Below, piece by piece: positions 10,979 to 22,986 of a stretch of 64,000 nt of DNA (the first letter of the stretch is position 1; every line of letters starts with the position of its first letter). Location of the stretch: positions 2,232,001 to 2,296,000 of the forward strand of contig CP087208.1 of assembly GCA_020912385.1 (NCBI GenBank), in the 5' to 3' direction. Below the pieces are notes generated by a model. That model had not been told where the DNA came from. It ran no database searches and saw nothing but the letters and a program-made list of their open reading frames with translations. Made by a program: the position numbers and the translations under genes. This DNA comes from Neofusicoccum parvum. Lineage: Eukaryota > Ascomycota > Dothideomycetes > Botryosphaeriales > Botryosphaeriaceae.

Positions 10979-12306
10979 CGGAGACAGGAACGGCCACGAA
11001 GACGCTGCAGCAGCGGGCGGGTCAACGAACGTGCTTGCGGGAGCGCAGGTAGGGCGAGTGCGTTTCGGGCCGAGGATCGGCGCGCGACAGCAGAGCTGGA
11101 CTGGTTACGCAAGGCGGGAGGGAGTGGTGGAAGAGCCTCACGACCCCCGCGGCGGCTGTCGGCTGCGGGTCATCGTTTCTGCGGGGCGCCGCGCGCACGT
11201 GCTTCCCGCCCGGCGTCCTGCCACAAGTCGTTGCCGACCAGCGCGACCCCGCTCCCCGCAAACTCAATTTGAACACGGGGGCCAATGGCACCACCGTGGG
11301 TTGCCATTGATGTTGACCGCCGGTCTATATTGAACTGCTCGTATTCGCACTCAATCGAGGCTCCGTGGCCAAACTCACGGCGGCCAGCCCGGCGCGCTGG
11401 GCTCCCTTCCAGCAGCAGGCGCGAGCGTGGTGGCAACTGCACACGCCCGCGCCAAAGTCTAACATGTGGGCCTCGACGAGAGTTGTGGCGGTTGCCAGCC
11501 TTCGATGCACCACGCCCGGGCAACTCTATGCGCGCTTCGGTATTCTGTTACATTTTGTCTCGACGAGTTGATCTACAGGGAGTGGTTTTATCTTTATGTC
11601 TCAATTTGCATTTCAAGGAGAAGTGGTTGAAAAGAAAAGGAGGAGACGGAAATGGAAAACAAGCATCCAAAGCAAAGGAGGAAAAAAGGAGAAGCCCATC
11701 CCACCAGTCCCCTGAGGCCAAGCAACCGCCCACACCCTTTGCACACCACCTGCGCCCCCTTTCCAGGTTCCTGCCTTGCCATCCACCGAAACCCCCTACC
11801 CCCGCTAACGCTATGCCGCAAAGTTTTGGGAAAAGACATCCGAGAAGAGAGACCAAGCCAGAAAGATTTCCGCAGAGAAAACCATTTGACAAGAAAGTAG
11901 TAGTGAAAGAGAGAGCAAAAGGCCCGCGAGATATAGAAAAAGACGTGGTTAAGAAGCCCGAAAAGCAAGCAACTCGATGACGGCCGAACGTGAGACGCCA
12001 TGCAGAAATGACCCTATGTCCGCTTTGTATCCGCCATCCATACTTTTGTTTGTTCGAATGAAGCTTCCGAAACACCATTCCGAGAGATTATATCTCGTTC
12101 TATGCCTTGTGCCAACCTGCCGCCATGCTCCCTTGCACGCAACCGAGTGCCGATTCCGAACTTCCAGGAGGATCCGCATAAATCGAAAAACAAGATGCCC
12201 ATCCCACGCCGTCGCTAGTCGTTGCTGCCACCCGAATACTTATTTCCCGAAATGAATTATCGATCCGATGTGCGAGAAAGAAACGCAACGACTTTTTAGA
12301 AGCCTT
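10979..12306. other. Intergenic, no gene recognised
   Basis: Holds the promoter of the coiled-coil gene on its left and the 3' untranslated region of the Nrp1-like gene on its right. A plus-strand open frame at 11285-11980 is low-complexity Lys/Arg/Pro sequence with no domain and is not annotated. The part from about 11,600 is purine-rich and AT-richer, as in fungal 3' regions. Confidence 0.45.
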
Positions 12307-14396
12307 TTAAGCGGGAGACTTGTTGGCCGGAGCCCCGACGCTGCGGCGAGAGTCATCACCCACGGAAAGCTGACCAAAGCTGGGGGTCAGGAACGAGAAA
12401 GGGTCGTTCTGACCGTCCGGCACGCTGCCATTAGAGAAACCAGCGCCGGCCGAGGCGGGAGCCTGGCCAGCCGAGGAGAAAGCTGCTTCAGCTGCACGGC
12501 TGTCGAAAGGAGAAGCATGCATGCCGCCGTTGGGCGCATACTGAGTGCCCATTGGAGGATAAGGGCTAGCCGCTCCAATGCCGGAAGGAAGAGCATAAGT
12601 GGATGGCGGACCGCCGAACTGCTGGCCAGGGAATCCGGCGCCAGAGCCGAAGCCACCAGCAGCGCCGAAGGGACCAGCGCCGGGCGTGCCAGCCATCGAT
12701 GGCGGCCCCATGCCGTAGCTAGACGGCGTGTCCATAGGCGAGGGGAACGCAGTGTCAGCAACTACGGCAGCGCCGGCACGGCTAGCGCCACAGCGAAGAC
12801 AGCTGACGTTCTTGGCGAAGTTGTGGTAGCCACATCCCTCGGAACCGCACTTCCAGTCACCAGCGCGGAAAGGAACGATGCCACCGCTGTTTCCACCGCG
12901 CATGTGGCCAGGCATACCGTGACCGTGGCCCATGTGGTGGGGCGGTCCCATCATGCCAGGGTGGCCATAGCCGTAACCGTAACCACCCATTGGGTCGCCA
13001 GCGGGACCACCAGACATCGCGGGGAATGAGCATCGGAAGCACGCAGTACGGCGCTGGAAGTTGGAGAATCCGCAGGACGGGCAGGTCCAGTCACCAGGGC
13101 GAGGGCGATTCTTGCTGGGAGGGAAGGGAGTGAGGATCTCGGCGGCACGATCGAGGACGCGGCTGGAGGAAGGAGACACTTCGATGGCCTTCTCGTTCAA
13201 AGCGCGACCGTTCATACACAGGCTCTCAGCCGCCTGATGGAACGGTTAGCAGCGTGCTCGAAATTGTCTGAGTGGGGTGCGTGAGGTGCATTGGAGATGT
13301 CTCGGTCGCTGTTGCATTGGAAAACGAAGCTGGGTAGCAGAGACTTACCTCCTCGTGCGACGAGAAGATGGCAAAGCCGGTGCCCGTCGGCTTGTGCTGA
13401 TCCGGGGTGCGGAGCGTCCAGAAAGCAATCGGCCTGCCACCAAACTGCGTGAACCAGCTCTCCAGCTCGGACTGCGTCGTGTCGTGGGGAAGGCCGCTCA
13501 TGTGGAGGACCTTGCTGCGCTCCGACAGGAAGGCGCGGACATCTGCTCTAGCATCCATCGGGCGGGTGAGGACGTCGGGGTGCTCGTGAGGTGGTTGCGA
13601 CTTGCGGATAAGGCCCCTAAGAACTCGAGCAAGGGTGACCGCCTCTTCCATAGCCCGCCTGGGCGACGCGGGGGCCAATGCTTGGAGGTGGAAAGGGAGG
13701 TTGTGCTTAATAGGAGCGGATGACTGAACCGGCTCGACCTCAAGGGCGGCGCAGATGTTGGACAGAGCGCTCGAGCCGAAGGGCAGCGACTCCGGGTGGT
13801 GGGCTTGCCAGCGCTGGTATTCCGTGCGCAGGTCGAATGTCCTGGAGTGCTGCAGGTACGGCGGCAGCACGACAGCCTTATCCCGAGCCTCACGAGGAAG
13901 CTGCACACGGAGATCCCACGAGTCGAGTGTGACGAAAGCGAATTCAAAGTTCTTGGAGAGGAGGTGCTCGTTGGCGAACTGGTCGAAGCGGTTGATTGCG
14001 TCACGGAACGAGCCGGAGTTGCGGACGTGCTCCCAGGTGAGAGTCGTCAGAGAAGCTGTTGGAAGCGAGTACATCAGCGTGGCTGTCCTCAATCGAGGCT
14101 TTCAGGTGAATGGGGGGCTTACTGCAGAGAGGGGTGATGGGCGTGTTCACCGGCTTGACGAGCACGCTCTCACGGTGCAGCTTCACGCAGCAGGTGTCAG
14201 CAAAAATTTGCCCGCATCAATGTGGAGTGCGGGAGCACACCTCTTCGCAGGACTTCGCATCCAGCAGGATCCATCCCAGCTCAATGACCTCGGCGGAGTC
14301 CTTGGTCACATACACGCCATGCTCGTCACACGTCGTAGCTACGTGAATGACAACGTAGCGGTCCAGATTGCTCCCCTGAGGCGGATTGGTAGCCAT
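12307..14396 (-). CDS. nrp1: Nrp1-like RNA-binding protein: pseudo-exonuclease + RRM + 2 RanBP2 zinc fingers
   Basis: Four exons on the minus strand: 14396-14241, 14180-14123, 14055-13349 and 13233-12307, giving 615 aa. Residues about 10-230 resemble a DEDD 3'-5' exonuclease domain (ERI-1 type). An RRM follows at about 256-330, with KVLHMSGLPHDTT as its first strand and TGTGFAIFSS as RNP1-like. Two RanBP2-type fingers follow, with cysteines 358/361/372/375 and 436/441/452/455. The tail is Gly/Pro/Ala/Met-rich and disordered. This order is that of yeast Nrp1, an RNA-binding protein of unknown function found in stress granules; fungal annotations often call it asparagine-rich protein. The exonuclease metal-binding residues are mostly lost, so nuclease activity is unlikely. 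The first splice joins SCEE to LHRES and the last rebuilds the RRM. Confidence 0.88.
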
Positions 14397-16529
14397 GGTG
14401 CAGTCCACGCGGGTCCCGGGGCGGCGGACGGGGTTGCAATGGGAGGCAATGGAGGCACGAGGTGAGGAAGGACGGGCGGTCGGCGACTGATGCCGGGTTG
14501 CGGCGGAAAGGAGTCAAAAATGACAGCGCAGGAATCGAATGAGCGTCGCCGGCACCGGGGCAGCTGGCGAGTGCTGAGTCGTCGCGAGACACACGCTCCA
14601 CGCAGTCGGCCAGCTGGTGGCGTTGAGGACGGAGCACAGAGATGGAAGGTGGCGGCCGTGAGGTGTGAGGTGCACAGCAGTGGAGAGGTGAAGAGGGCCG
14701 AGATGGCCTTGACAGACAACACTCGCGTATGGCGTCCCGGCGCCGAAGTTACCAACGGCTACGCTAAGTACGGTTGGGTATTCCTGACGGCGTGACGCGG
14801 GCTTAGGGCTGGCCGCCAGCCTGCAATAGATTTTTATTTTTTTCTTGCTCGCGCTCTCGACGGGCCTTGGCCGCACGCAACGGCTGCCCGCGCCGCTGCA
14901 GATGCTATATACCGCTGTTCGCTCGGCCAGCACGCGGAGCTGGAGGGGCACCGAATCGAGCGGCGTGCGTTAAGATTAGCCGTTGCCGCATCGAGCTCGC
15001 CCGCCTGTCAGTCCCCAGCTTCGTCGTCATGTCATGGCGCGCAACGGGGAGCAGCGCGGCTCGCCGGCATGCAACCTGAAACATATTGGCCGCGCTCTTA
15101 TTCGCACGAGGAGCCCGCGTGGCTGCGAAGGACAACGTCCTGTCCATGGTACACCCATGGCCGCGCACGCAGCTGGCTTCGGTCGCACAGAACAAGCACA
15201 GCGCCGCGAGCATATGCCTGATGCCTGGCCGCCATACTTTTGCGCCGAACCGCTGGCCTGCTGCTGCCGGTCCAACAGCGCGAGCCGGCCCTCAAGTCCG
15301 CCGCGCGACAAGACGCCCGGCCCCGCGTGGAGGGAACGCCGCCGCTGGGGAAGCGGCTGCCATGCACCGCAGCACATGCACACTCGACACCCAGCTGAGC
15401 GACGTCGTACGGGAGGGATCTGCCTGGGGGAACGCGTCCAACGTGATCCAGCACGTTGAGCGCCGAGGGACGCTCCCGTTGGCCAGCCCGGCTAGCCGCT
15501 CAGCGCAGGCGGCGGGAACAGCGGGCGGCTGGCAGCGCTCCGCTGAGCCTTTCTCATGCACCCGCGTCAGAAATAGCAGCACTCGGGGTCCCTCCACCTG
15601 GGAGCCCATGCCATGCCACGCAGCGAGCGGACAGGCGGATCTGGCGCGTGTTTGGAGGCCGCCGGGCAGGGCGGCGGCGATCCCAAGAGCGGTTCTGACA
15701 CACTGACGCCCGCCGCTCATCTAATTTGCGTGCCTGCCCGTGCCTCCTCCTCTCCCAGCGGCACGCCAGCGCCAGCGCGAGCCGAGGAAGCGAACAAAGC
15801 GGCGGCCAGCAGCTGGCAGCCGGCAGCCGGCGGCCGCGTCCACTCGGCGGCGGCGGCTGATTCGAGTGAGACACGAGGGGAGTGCACACGTACGGCGCGT
15901 CCTGATGATCGCTGGGCTTGCGCGCGCGTCGCCATCTCCAGCGAAACACAGATGCTTGGCGTGCAACTCTTCGTGCGCGGATTGGAGCGGGCTGCCTGAT
16001 CGCCTCCGCAGCCGCGCTGCCGACGAGCTGGGCCGCTGGACTGGCTGGCGCTCGCTGGCTGTGCTGGCGCAGGCCGTCTGCTGTGCCGGCCCTCTTCCAG
16101 AAGGGAGCGCGGCGGCAGATGCGATCGCCGCTGGACACTGCGCCGCAGGGGAGGTACTTACATGAAGCCGCAGCCCTGGCACAGCGCGACCGTTTCAACT
16201 TGAAGTCTAATTCATCATCACTTCGGGCCTTACGGAGGCTTGTTTGACGCCGGAGTCCGTATCGCGAGCGAGAAACATCGGGACCGAGCTTCACTGCCCG
16301 CACCCGCCGTCCCTGCGTCAGCACGTAGCTTTACCGACGCCCCGCGCGCCGCCATTACCATGGACTCTCCACGCCGCGCGAATCACAAACACAGGCACGT
16401 TACCTCGCGCTTGCTTTGAGTCCCTTAAGATCGCCTCGCCGCCTCGCCCTGCTGCGCTTGCAATCGCAGATATATTGCCCGCGCGCTTCTGACGCTGACC
16501 CTGCCAGTCCCAGCCTCACCCGCCGCGCC
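14397..16529. other. 2.1-kb GC-rich gene-free stretch between divergent genes
   Basis: Divergent promoter region for the Nrp1-like gene (minus) and the F-box gene (plus). Very GC-rich with many overlapping open frames on all strands, including 15554-16324 (minus) and 15086-15706 (plus). They are Arg/Ala/Pro/Ser-rich, lack any domain and look like by-products of GC content. I can support no gene here. Confidence 0.45.
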
Positions 16530-18282
16530 ATGGGATTTCTGAAGCACCTCCGCTCCCGGAGCAACCTCAAGGACAAGTCCAAGAACCATGGCCCCCAGGC
16601 CCACGTCTACACCTCGCACCACCACCCGCCGCCGCTCACCTACCGCGGCCGCGACTGCACCGAGCAGCTGCCCGACAAGGTCCTGCGCCGCATCTTCGAG
16701 CTCGTGTGCCCCCACACCACCGACGACAGCTATGAGACGAGCGAGAAGAGCATGATTGGGGACGGCTGCATGCTGTGCGATTTGCGTGATCTGGCCAGCT
16801 GTGCCCAGGTGCGCCGCCGCTGGTATGGCGCCGCGCAGGGCTTGCTGTAAGTCTCGCACCTGCATCATTGGCCCTGCGCCGTCCTGACGAACATGCAGGT
16901 ACAAATGCGTGCGCATCGATGCCGTCCACTACTGCGAGCTCGAGGAGATCCTTACCCAGAACCGCCGCCGCAAGTCGCGTCACGAAACAACCGATGTCCC
17001 GACCGCGCGTCTCCAGCTATTTGCCCGCACCGTCAGGGCAAACCAGTACCTTGCCGAGACGGTTGAGCTGCTCAAGCTACCGTACATGACCCGGGAGACC
17101 TCCAAGGCCGATCTTGCCAGGACCGTCTCGGTCCTCCCGAACCTGCGCTATGTCGACCTGCCCGATGGTTTCTACTCGGGTGATCTCGGCAGCCACACTC
17201 TCCGTCAGGAGATGCAGGCCCGGTGCTCCAACATCCGGAAGATGAAGTATGATGCTGGCGCGGAGCAGCTGTTCGAGATGCTTCTCCAGGGATACTGGCA
17301 GCGGATCGAGATCCTTGAGCTCAACCGGCTCAAGGTCGAGCCGATGACCTTGAGGCGCATCATCGCCTGCCTGCCGAGTTTGGTGGAGCTCAAGATCTCA
17401 GAGTCCCCCTGGCTGAACGATTCCGTGTTCGCCAGCGCTCCCAATGTCGTAGAGTTTCCCGCCTTGGAACGCCTGAAGCTCGACGAAATGCCCGGCATTA
17501 CCGCGAAGGGCCTGTGCACATACCTCAGTCACCGCGAGAACTCGACAAGGCTGAACTACCTGTCGCTGGCCTCAACGGGCGTGACTGTGGACGAGCTGCA
17601 CACTGTGCTGTCTGCTGCTCCATATGTGCGGGAGCTGGCAATTACTGCTACTGTGTCCACGTCATTGCCAATGCAGGCCCGGCCGCCGCTCAGGTCACTG
17701 ATGCTCCGCACGCTGTACTTCGAGATTACGTCCGCTTCCAACGCATTCCAGGGGCTGCAGCCGCCGCATTCGTCATACTATGCCTACCTAATCACATCCC
17801 TTCTCACCAATTCACTTCCTTCCCTAAAGGATCTGTACGTTCGGGACCAGGATTTTGCGGAAACACTCACGCTAGCTCCACCGATGCCCTCATTCGCCAC
17901 TGACGGCGGTTCCAGCTCCAGAGGTCTAACACAGCCTCTCAACATCTATGCCAAGGGACTCGACGAGCTTGATTGGATTTTCTCCACCTTCCAGCCTGCC
18001 GAGGAGCCCGGCCGCAGGGGGAGCTTCAGTGGCGGGCGACCCCTATCTGCCTATGATGCGTCTAGGGGACTGGGCCCGCAGTGGGGCAACGACAATCGGA
18101 AGAGCGTTGTCGTTGGCAACGGATTTGGCGGGTTCTTGGCTGTTCCGGCCGATATGCCTGAGAGGCCGAAGAGCGCGGGCAGCTGGACCAAGGGCAACCA
18201 GTCAGGCGGACACTTCAAGGGCCACTCCAGAGCGGACAGCTACAATTTCAAGAGAGCAAGCAGGGCGGACTTGTGGCGTTAG
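16530..18282 (+). CDS. F-box protein with LRR-like repeats
   Basis: Two exons, 16530-16846 and 16899-18282, with a 52-bp GT-AG intron; 566 aa. A basic N-terminus is followed by an F-box-like segment at about 46-105 (EQLPDKVLRRIFELVCP ... LASCAQVRRRWY), stretched by an acidic insert. The long middle part has leucine-rich repeats of irregular length (for example PALERLKLDEMPGITAKGL). The Ser/Gly/Arg-rich tail looks disordered. Family knowledge: such proteins link substrates to Skp1-Cul1 ubiquitin ligases; the substrate is unknown. The start gives MGFLKHLRSR; an upstream in-frame ATG at 16416 would add 38 unlikely residues. Confidence 0.82.
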
Positions 18283-18876
18283 ATGATTTGAGATTGCATC
18301 ACGATTGAGCTGTGCGTGCGTCACCCAAAAATCTAGAGACTGCGGGCTTGGAGAGGGAGCGGGATTGGTCTTCGATGCCTGATTGCTTCGGCGCTGGTAG
18401 CTGGAGGCTGGGTTCACAACTGCATATGCACCCATCTGGCGTTAGGAGGATACCCACAATCAGGATGTATTAGCACATACTTTAGTGTCTTGATTCACAC
18501 AAATTTGCATTTCCTTGCTCTCGTGGCGCGTGCGCATTATTGTGAGCGCTGGGTGTGCACGGCGACGGGCTGTACAAGACAGACGGCTACGCGCGCACCA
18601 TGCCGCAGAAGAATTGCAGGCCCGAAAGCAGCAGTGATGCGGATAGGGCTGATCGGCAGAAACTCGGGCGGGCCTGAGGTGTCGACGCGCCGGCCGGAGA
18701 GCTAGCTGTCCTGTCATCCTGGTGGCTTGTTCCATTCGACTTCCACCCAAGATAAATGCTCACTCTCGAGTCCCGGACGCGGCGATGATAGCGCGAATCC
18801 TCGCCCGCTCCTCCGAGTGAACCCGCGCGCTCCCTATGCCTCCGCCCGCCGCGCATCCCTTTATCGCATCCCGACA
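18283..18876. other. Intergenic: 3' end of F-box gene and vps54 promoter
   Basis: No gene is seen. An in-frame ATG at 18727 would extend Vps54 by 50 residues of Ser/Arg/Pro-rich sequence; I treat it as 5' leader. Confidence 0.45.
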
Positions 18877-21800
18877 ATGCCATCGCGGCCCACCTCCCCT
18901 CGGAGGTCCACCGAGAGCTCCGAATCGCCCTCGTCGCTCTCCTCCAACCGCCTTCAGTTCCCCTTCCCCCAGCAGGACTGGACCCGGAGGCCAAGCTCCA
19001 GCCAGAGCGCCCGCTACCAGTCGGCGCGCCGCGGCTCGACTGCGAGCTCCATCCACTCGATCGGGGGGACCTTGGACACCTCGTCGCAGAGGCATTTTGC
19101 TCCGGTGACCGAGTCCAGCCAGAATGGTGGGGTCCTCTGCGTGAATTTGCACATGAGCCTCCGAGCTGACAGTCTGAAAGCCATCTCCACGCTACTGCAG
19201 CCTCCCATCGTCCGCACAGGGCTGCTTCCGTACACCTCTGCGCCCTCGGCCGTCAAGACTCCCTCCACGAGAGACATTCCTCCGGTCACGCTGACGAACG
19301 TTCCCCACGTCGAGCCATCCGCCTTCAAGCCATATCTTTCCCAGGTCGGATCGCTGTACGATGCATTCCAGCGCGCAAAGGCGGATACGGACAATGTCGC
19401 GGCCCAGCTGTTCCGCCGAGACTCCAAGAAGGACGAGTTCACAGAGGTTTTGGAGCGGCGCTTGAGAGATCAGCAGCCTGGAAGGCGTCCCTCGTCCCGC
19501 CAGGAGTCTGTGGCGTCCCTCTCGCCGGTCGACTCTCCTCAACCGCGACGAAGGTCGAGTGGTGGCATTTCGAAGCGGAATCCGGCCGCTGTCACTCCGC
19601 TATCGACAATCCCGGACGTTTATTTTCAAGAGGACTTTCACCTTGAGAACCCTCGCATATTCGATGTGGTCAGTGAGCGCTCGGAGGTCATACAGCAGCC
19701 GCAAGGCACCGACGGCTCCAAGGATGCCAATGGCTCCGCCCAGGCTCCGGCACCGACGCGAAGAAAAGCGCTCGCAACAAACGCCATTCTCCAGGAAAAG
19801 CTGTCCTGGTACATGGACACGGTCGAAATCCACCTCATCTCCTCGATATCTACTGCGTCGACATCGTTCTTTGCCGCGCTCGGATCCCTGCGCGAACTCC
19901 AATCGCAAGCAGCGGACTCCGTGACACGGATACAGGCACTGCGAGAAGATCTGAACAGGCTCGACCGCGACATGGCCATTGGTGGTCTAAAAATAGTGGG
20001 CATGAAGCGACGAAGGGAAAATCTCCGCAAGTTGAGCGAAGCTGTGGACCAATTACGGGCGGTCGTCGATGGTGTTGCTCATTGCGAGGACCTCATAGAA
20101 GATGGAAAGCTCGATGACGCCCTCGACAGGATGGACATGCTCGAATTGCTTGTCTCAGGGGAACTAATGCTCACGGGATCAGCTGACCAGGACTGGATTC
20201 CTAACTATCTCCCTCATAATCTCATTGATTTACGGGAGCTCAAGGCTCTCGATGGATTCACGGACGGCATGATGCAGCTCAGGGCACGGATTGGCAAGGG
20301 CTTCGAGTCCAGATTCCTCGAAGCCCTAATGGGAGATTTGCGCCAGCACATTAAGAGCGTGCCCTGCAGAGATACTATTCAGCGGTGGGCCTCAGCATCT
20401 CTGCGGACACGAGGTGATAACAGAGCTCCGACGGCGCTTCCTACATATCACAATATGGACCAAAAGTTCCGATTGGACATGCTGGCTATTCTGAACGGAT
20501 TGAGCAGGTCAAATCACACGCCGGTGGCTGCTGCTGCTTTCAGAGATGCGATAACCCGCGAGATGAAGGTTCTCATTCGACAACACCTACCAAGCTCTAC
20601 CGACGACGATGCCGAATCCACGATATCCTCGTCTACGCGCGCCAGTAGCAGAACCTCTCAGCAGGAGAAATCAACTGTCCTAGCTCGAAATCTCCGCTCA
20701 CTCGAATGGGAAGATGCCGAGCAGCTATTTGTCAACATTTATACAGACGTCGGAGAGGCCTTACGGAGGTTGAGTACACAAACCAAGGTACTTTTGGATG
20801 TCTCCAGTGGGACAGCAATCTCCCCAGGGATCAGGTCTCCTCCGAAAAGCCCAAACATTGCAAACATGGATGGTTATCTCAACAAGCCTGTTCCAGAGAT
20901 TCCAGCACACAACAGCCATCTGCAGGAAGAACTCATGCAGTCTCTGGACATGTCCAGTCTACTAGGACAAGCCGTCGACGCAGCTCAGAACCAGATTACA
21001 AAGATCCTCAAGGTCCGAGGCGACCAGTCGATTCGGCTACCTCTGCAACGATTCCTCCGGTATTTCCTCATCAACAGGTTGTTCGCAGATGAGTGTGAGG
21101 CTGTCTCAGGACGATCTGGGGCAGCGCTTAAAGGTGTCGTAGACAGCCAGATCAAGCAGTTTGTCACAACCATGGGTCAGATGGAGAACCAAAAGCTCCG
21201 CCAGACAATGGACGCCGATAAATGGGAAGCAAAGGACTTCGGCGACCACGAGAATGAGGTTTTGACGAGGATTCTCGAGGCAATGAACAGCGACCCTGCC
21301 GTGTGGGTCAAGAGCAAGATGATCTGGGAAGACCTCGCGACAACGCCAACCAACGACGCAAACGGTACCAATGGTGAAGCCAACGGGGCGGGTAAGACTA
21401 GAAACGCCGTGATCGACGAGGAGAAGTACGTGCTGGTCAACTGCGCCATGTACGCCTTGGACGGCATCGATCGCTTTGAGAACCTCATTGCCGTGATACC
21501 CAGTATCACATCTGAGGTTGCAGTGACTTTGCTGGATTATCTGCGCACCTTCCAGTCTCGCACGTGTCAGCTTATCCTCGGTGCGGGCGCAAAAGAAAGC
21601 GCTGGGTTGAAGAGCATCACAACAAAGCACCTCGCTCTTGCGTCGCAAGCACTCAATTTCATCATCGCGCTCATCCCTTACATCCGCGAGTTCATTCGGC
21701 GGCATTCTTCCAATACCTCCCTCGCAGAACTCGACAAGATGAGACGACTATATCAGGACCAGCAGACCAATATTCACGAGAAGCTCATTGAGATCATGAC

Positions 21801-22261
21801 GCAGCGCTTGCACATCCATGTAAATGCGATGAAGAAGATAGATTTTGACGCAGTGGCGCAACAGCAGACCAGCGCACACATGGAGACGCTGACCAAGGAA
21901 ACAAACACGTTCCATCGCACATTGAGCAGACACTTACCGGAACCTTCGGTCAAGTCAATCATCATGCCTGTCTTTACCAGCTATAGGGAGCAGTGGGGCA
22001 AGGCTTTCAGGGAGGCGCTAGTCCGGACAGGTGCTGGCAAAGCAAGGTGAGTGCTTCGATATACCCCCGATGCTGTTCAAAGGTTGATGAGATCGCAGGC
22101 TGTTGCGTGACGCCGAGCTCTTCGAGAGCAAGCTAAACAAGATCGATGGCTTCGGCGACATTGGCACCTACGTCACCGACATTGTCAAAGAGAAGGTGGT
22201 CGAGGCCGGCGCGACTACGGGGAGCACTTCGAGTCGTTCAAGCGCCGAGGCAGGCCAATGA
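18877..22261 (+). CDS. vps54: Vps54, GARP tethering complex subunit
   Basis: Two exons, 18877-22046 and 22099-22261, giving 1110 aa. The Ser-rich N-terminus begins MPSRPTSPRRSTES. The conserved N-terminal region includes FHLENPRIFDVVSERSEV (about 254-271), typical of Vps54. A coiled-coil tethering region follows at about 300-450. The C-terminal Vps54-like domain includes DKMRRLYQDQQTNIHEKLIE and the segment ending in FTSYREQWGKAFREALV. The last 55 residues come from exon 2, without which the protein would be truncated. Family role: with Vps51, Vps52 and Vps53, Vps54 tethers endosome-derived vesicles at the trans-Golgi network. Length agrees with filamentous fungal homologues. Confidence 0.94.
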
Positions 22262-22986
22262 TTTCTTATACCCTTCATCTTCTTCCGTCTTCCTCTCTTT
22301 GCACCTTTGCTGCCACTGTACACTATATCATCTTGCTATTGGCTTTGAAGAGAGCGGCTCACTGCATTGGCGAAGGCGTTCGGGTCGGCCGCGCTGGGGT
22401 TTATCCCGCTCGGGCTCAGAGGTCGGGGCTTGTGGAGTTTGGGGACCAATACCAATGGATGGACATCTTCAGCTCCGGTCTGCATTGAGCCCGTGGTCAT
22501 GCACTTCCCAGGGTGACGGTTTGCCTCGCGTCGCGCGTTCGGCCACTCTGTTCAGACAAAGATTTTGCCGGGGTGTGGAAGAACATGGTCCTGGACAATG
22601 ACATTATTTGGCGCGGCTGATGGATTGTACAATAGGATGACTTCGCAACATAAGCATGGCGATCCCCTGTTCCAATTTTGCATTCTGTGGTGCCGGTGCC
22701 CGATTTCGAACAGCAGGTCTGTTCCGTCGCTCACTTACGTGCACCCTCAGCCTCAACCTCACCTTGACTCTCCAACGCCCGTCTAAACACCCTGCCCAGC
22801 CTCCGCAATTACGGAGCACGCGAGGCAGTCTTTCACCAGGTAAGTCTCGTCGTGCTTTTCTTCCTTCGCCAGCTTCCTCTCCCTCCAAGTCCTCCAACAC
22901 GCGTTCTGCGCCGCGCCCTCGTTCCGTACTCCACTTCACGCCAACCCCACAGTTTCCCGTCCACACGCGCGCTTCGCATTTTGAGC
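22262..22986. other. Intergenic, no gene recognised
   Basis: 3' region of vps54 and promoter/leader of the next plus-strand gene. A pyrimidine-rich stretch at about 22,850-22,960 precedes the start, common in filamentous fungal promoters and leaders. Confidence 0.45.

Noticed and set aside
11285..11980. Plus-strand open frame of 231 codons
   Set aside because: Low-complexity Lys/Arg/Pro sequence over a likely 3' untranslated region; no domain.
15554..16324. Minus-strand open frame of 256 codons, with others on the opposite strand
   Set aside because: Arg/Ala/Ser-rich and overlapped by equally long frames on other strands; a by-product of high GC.
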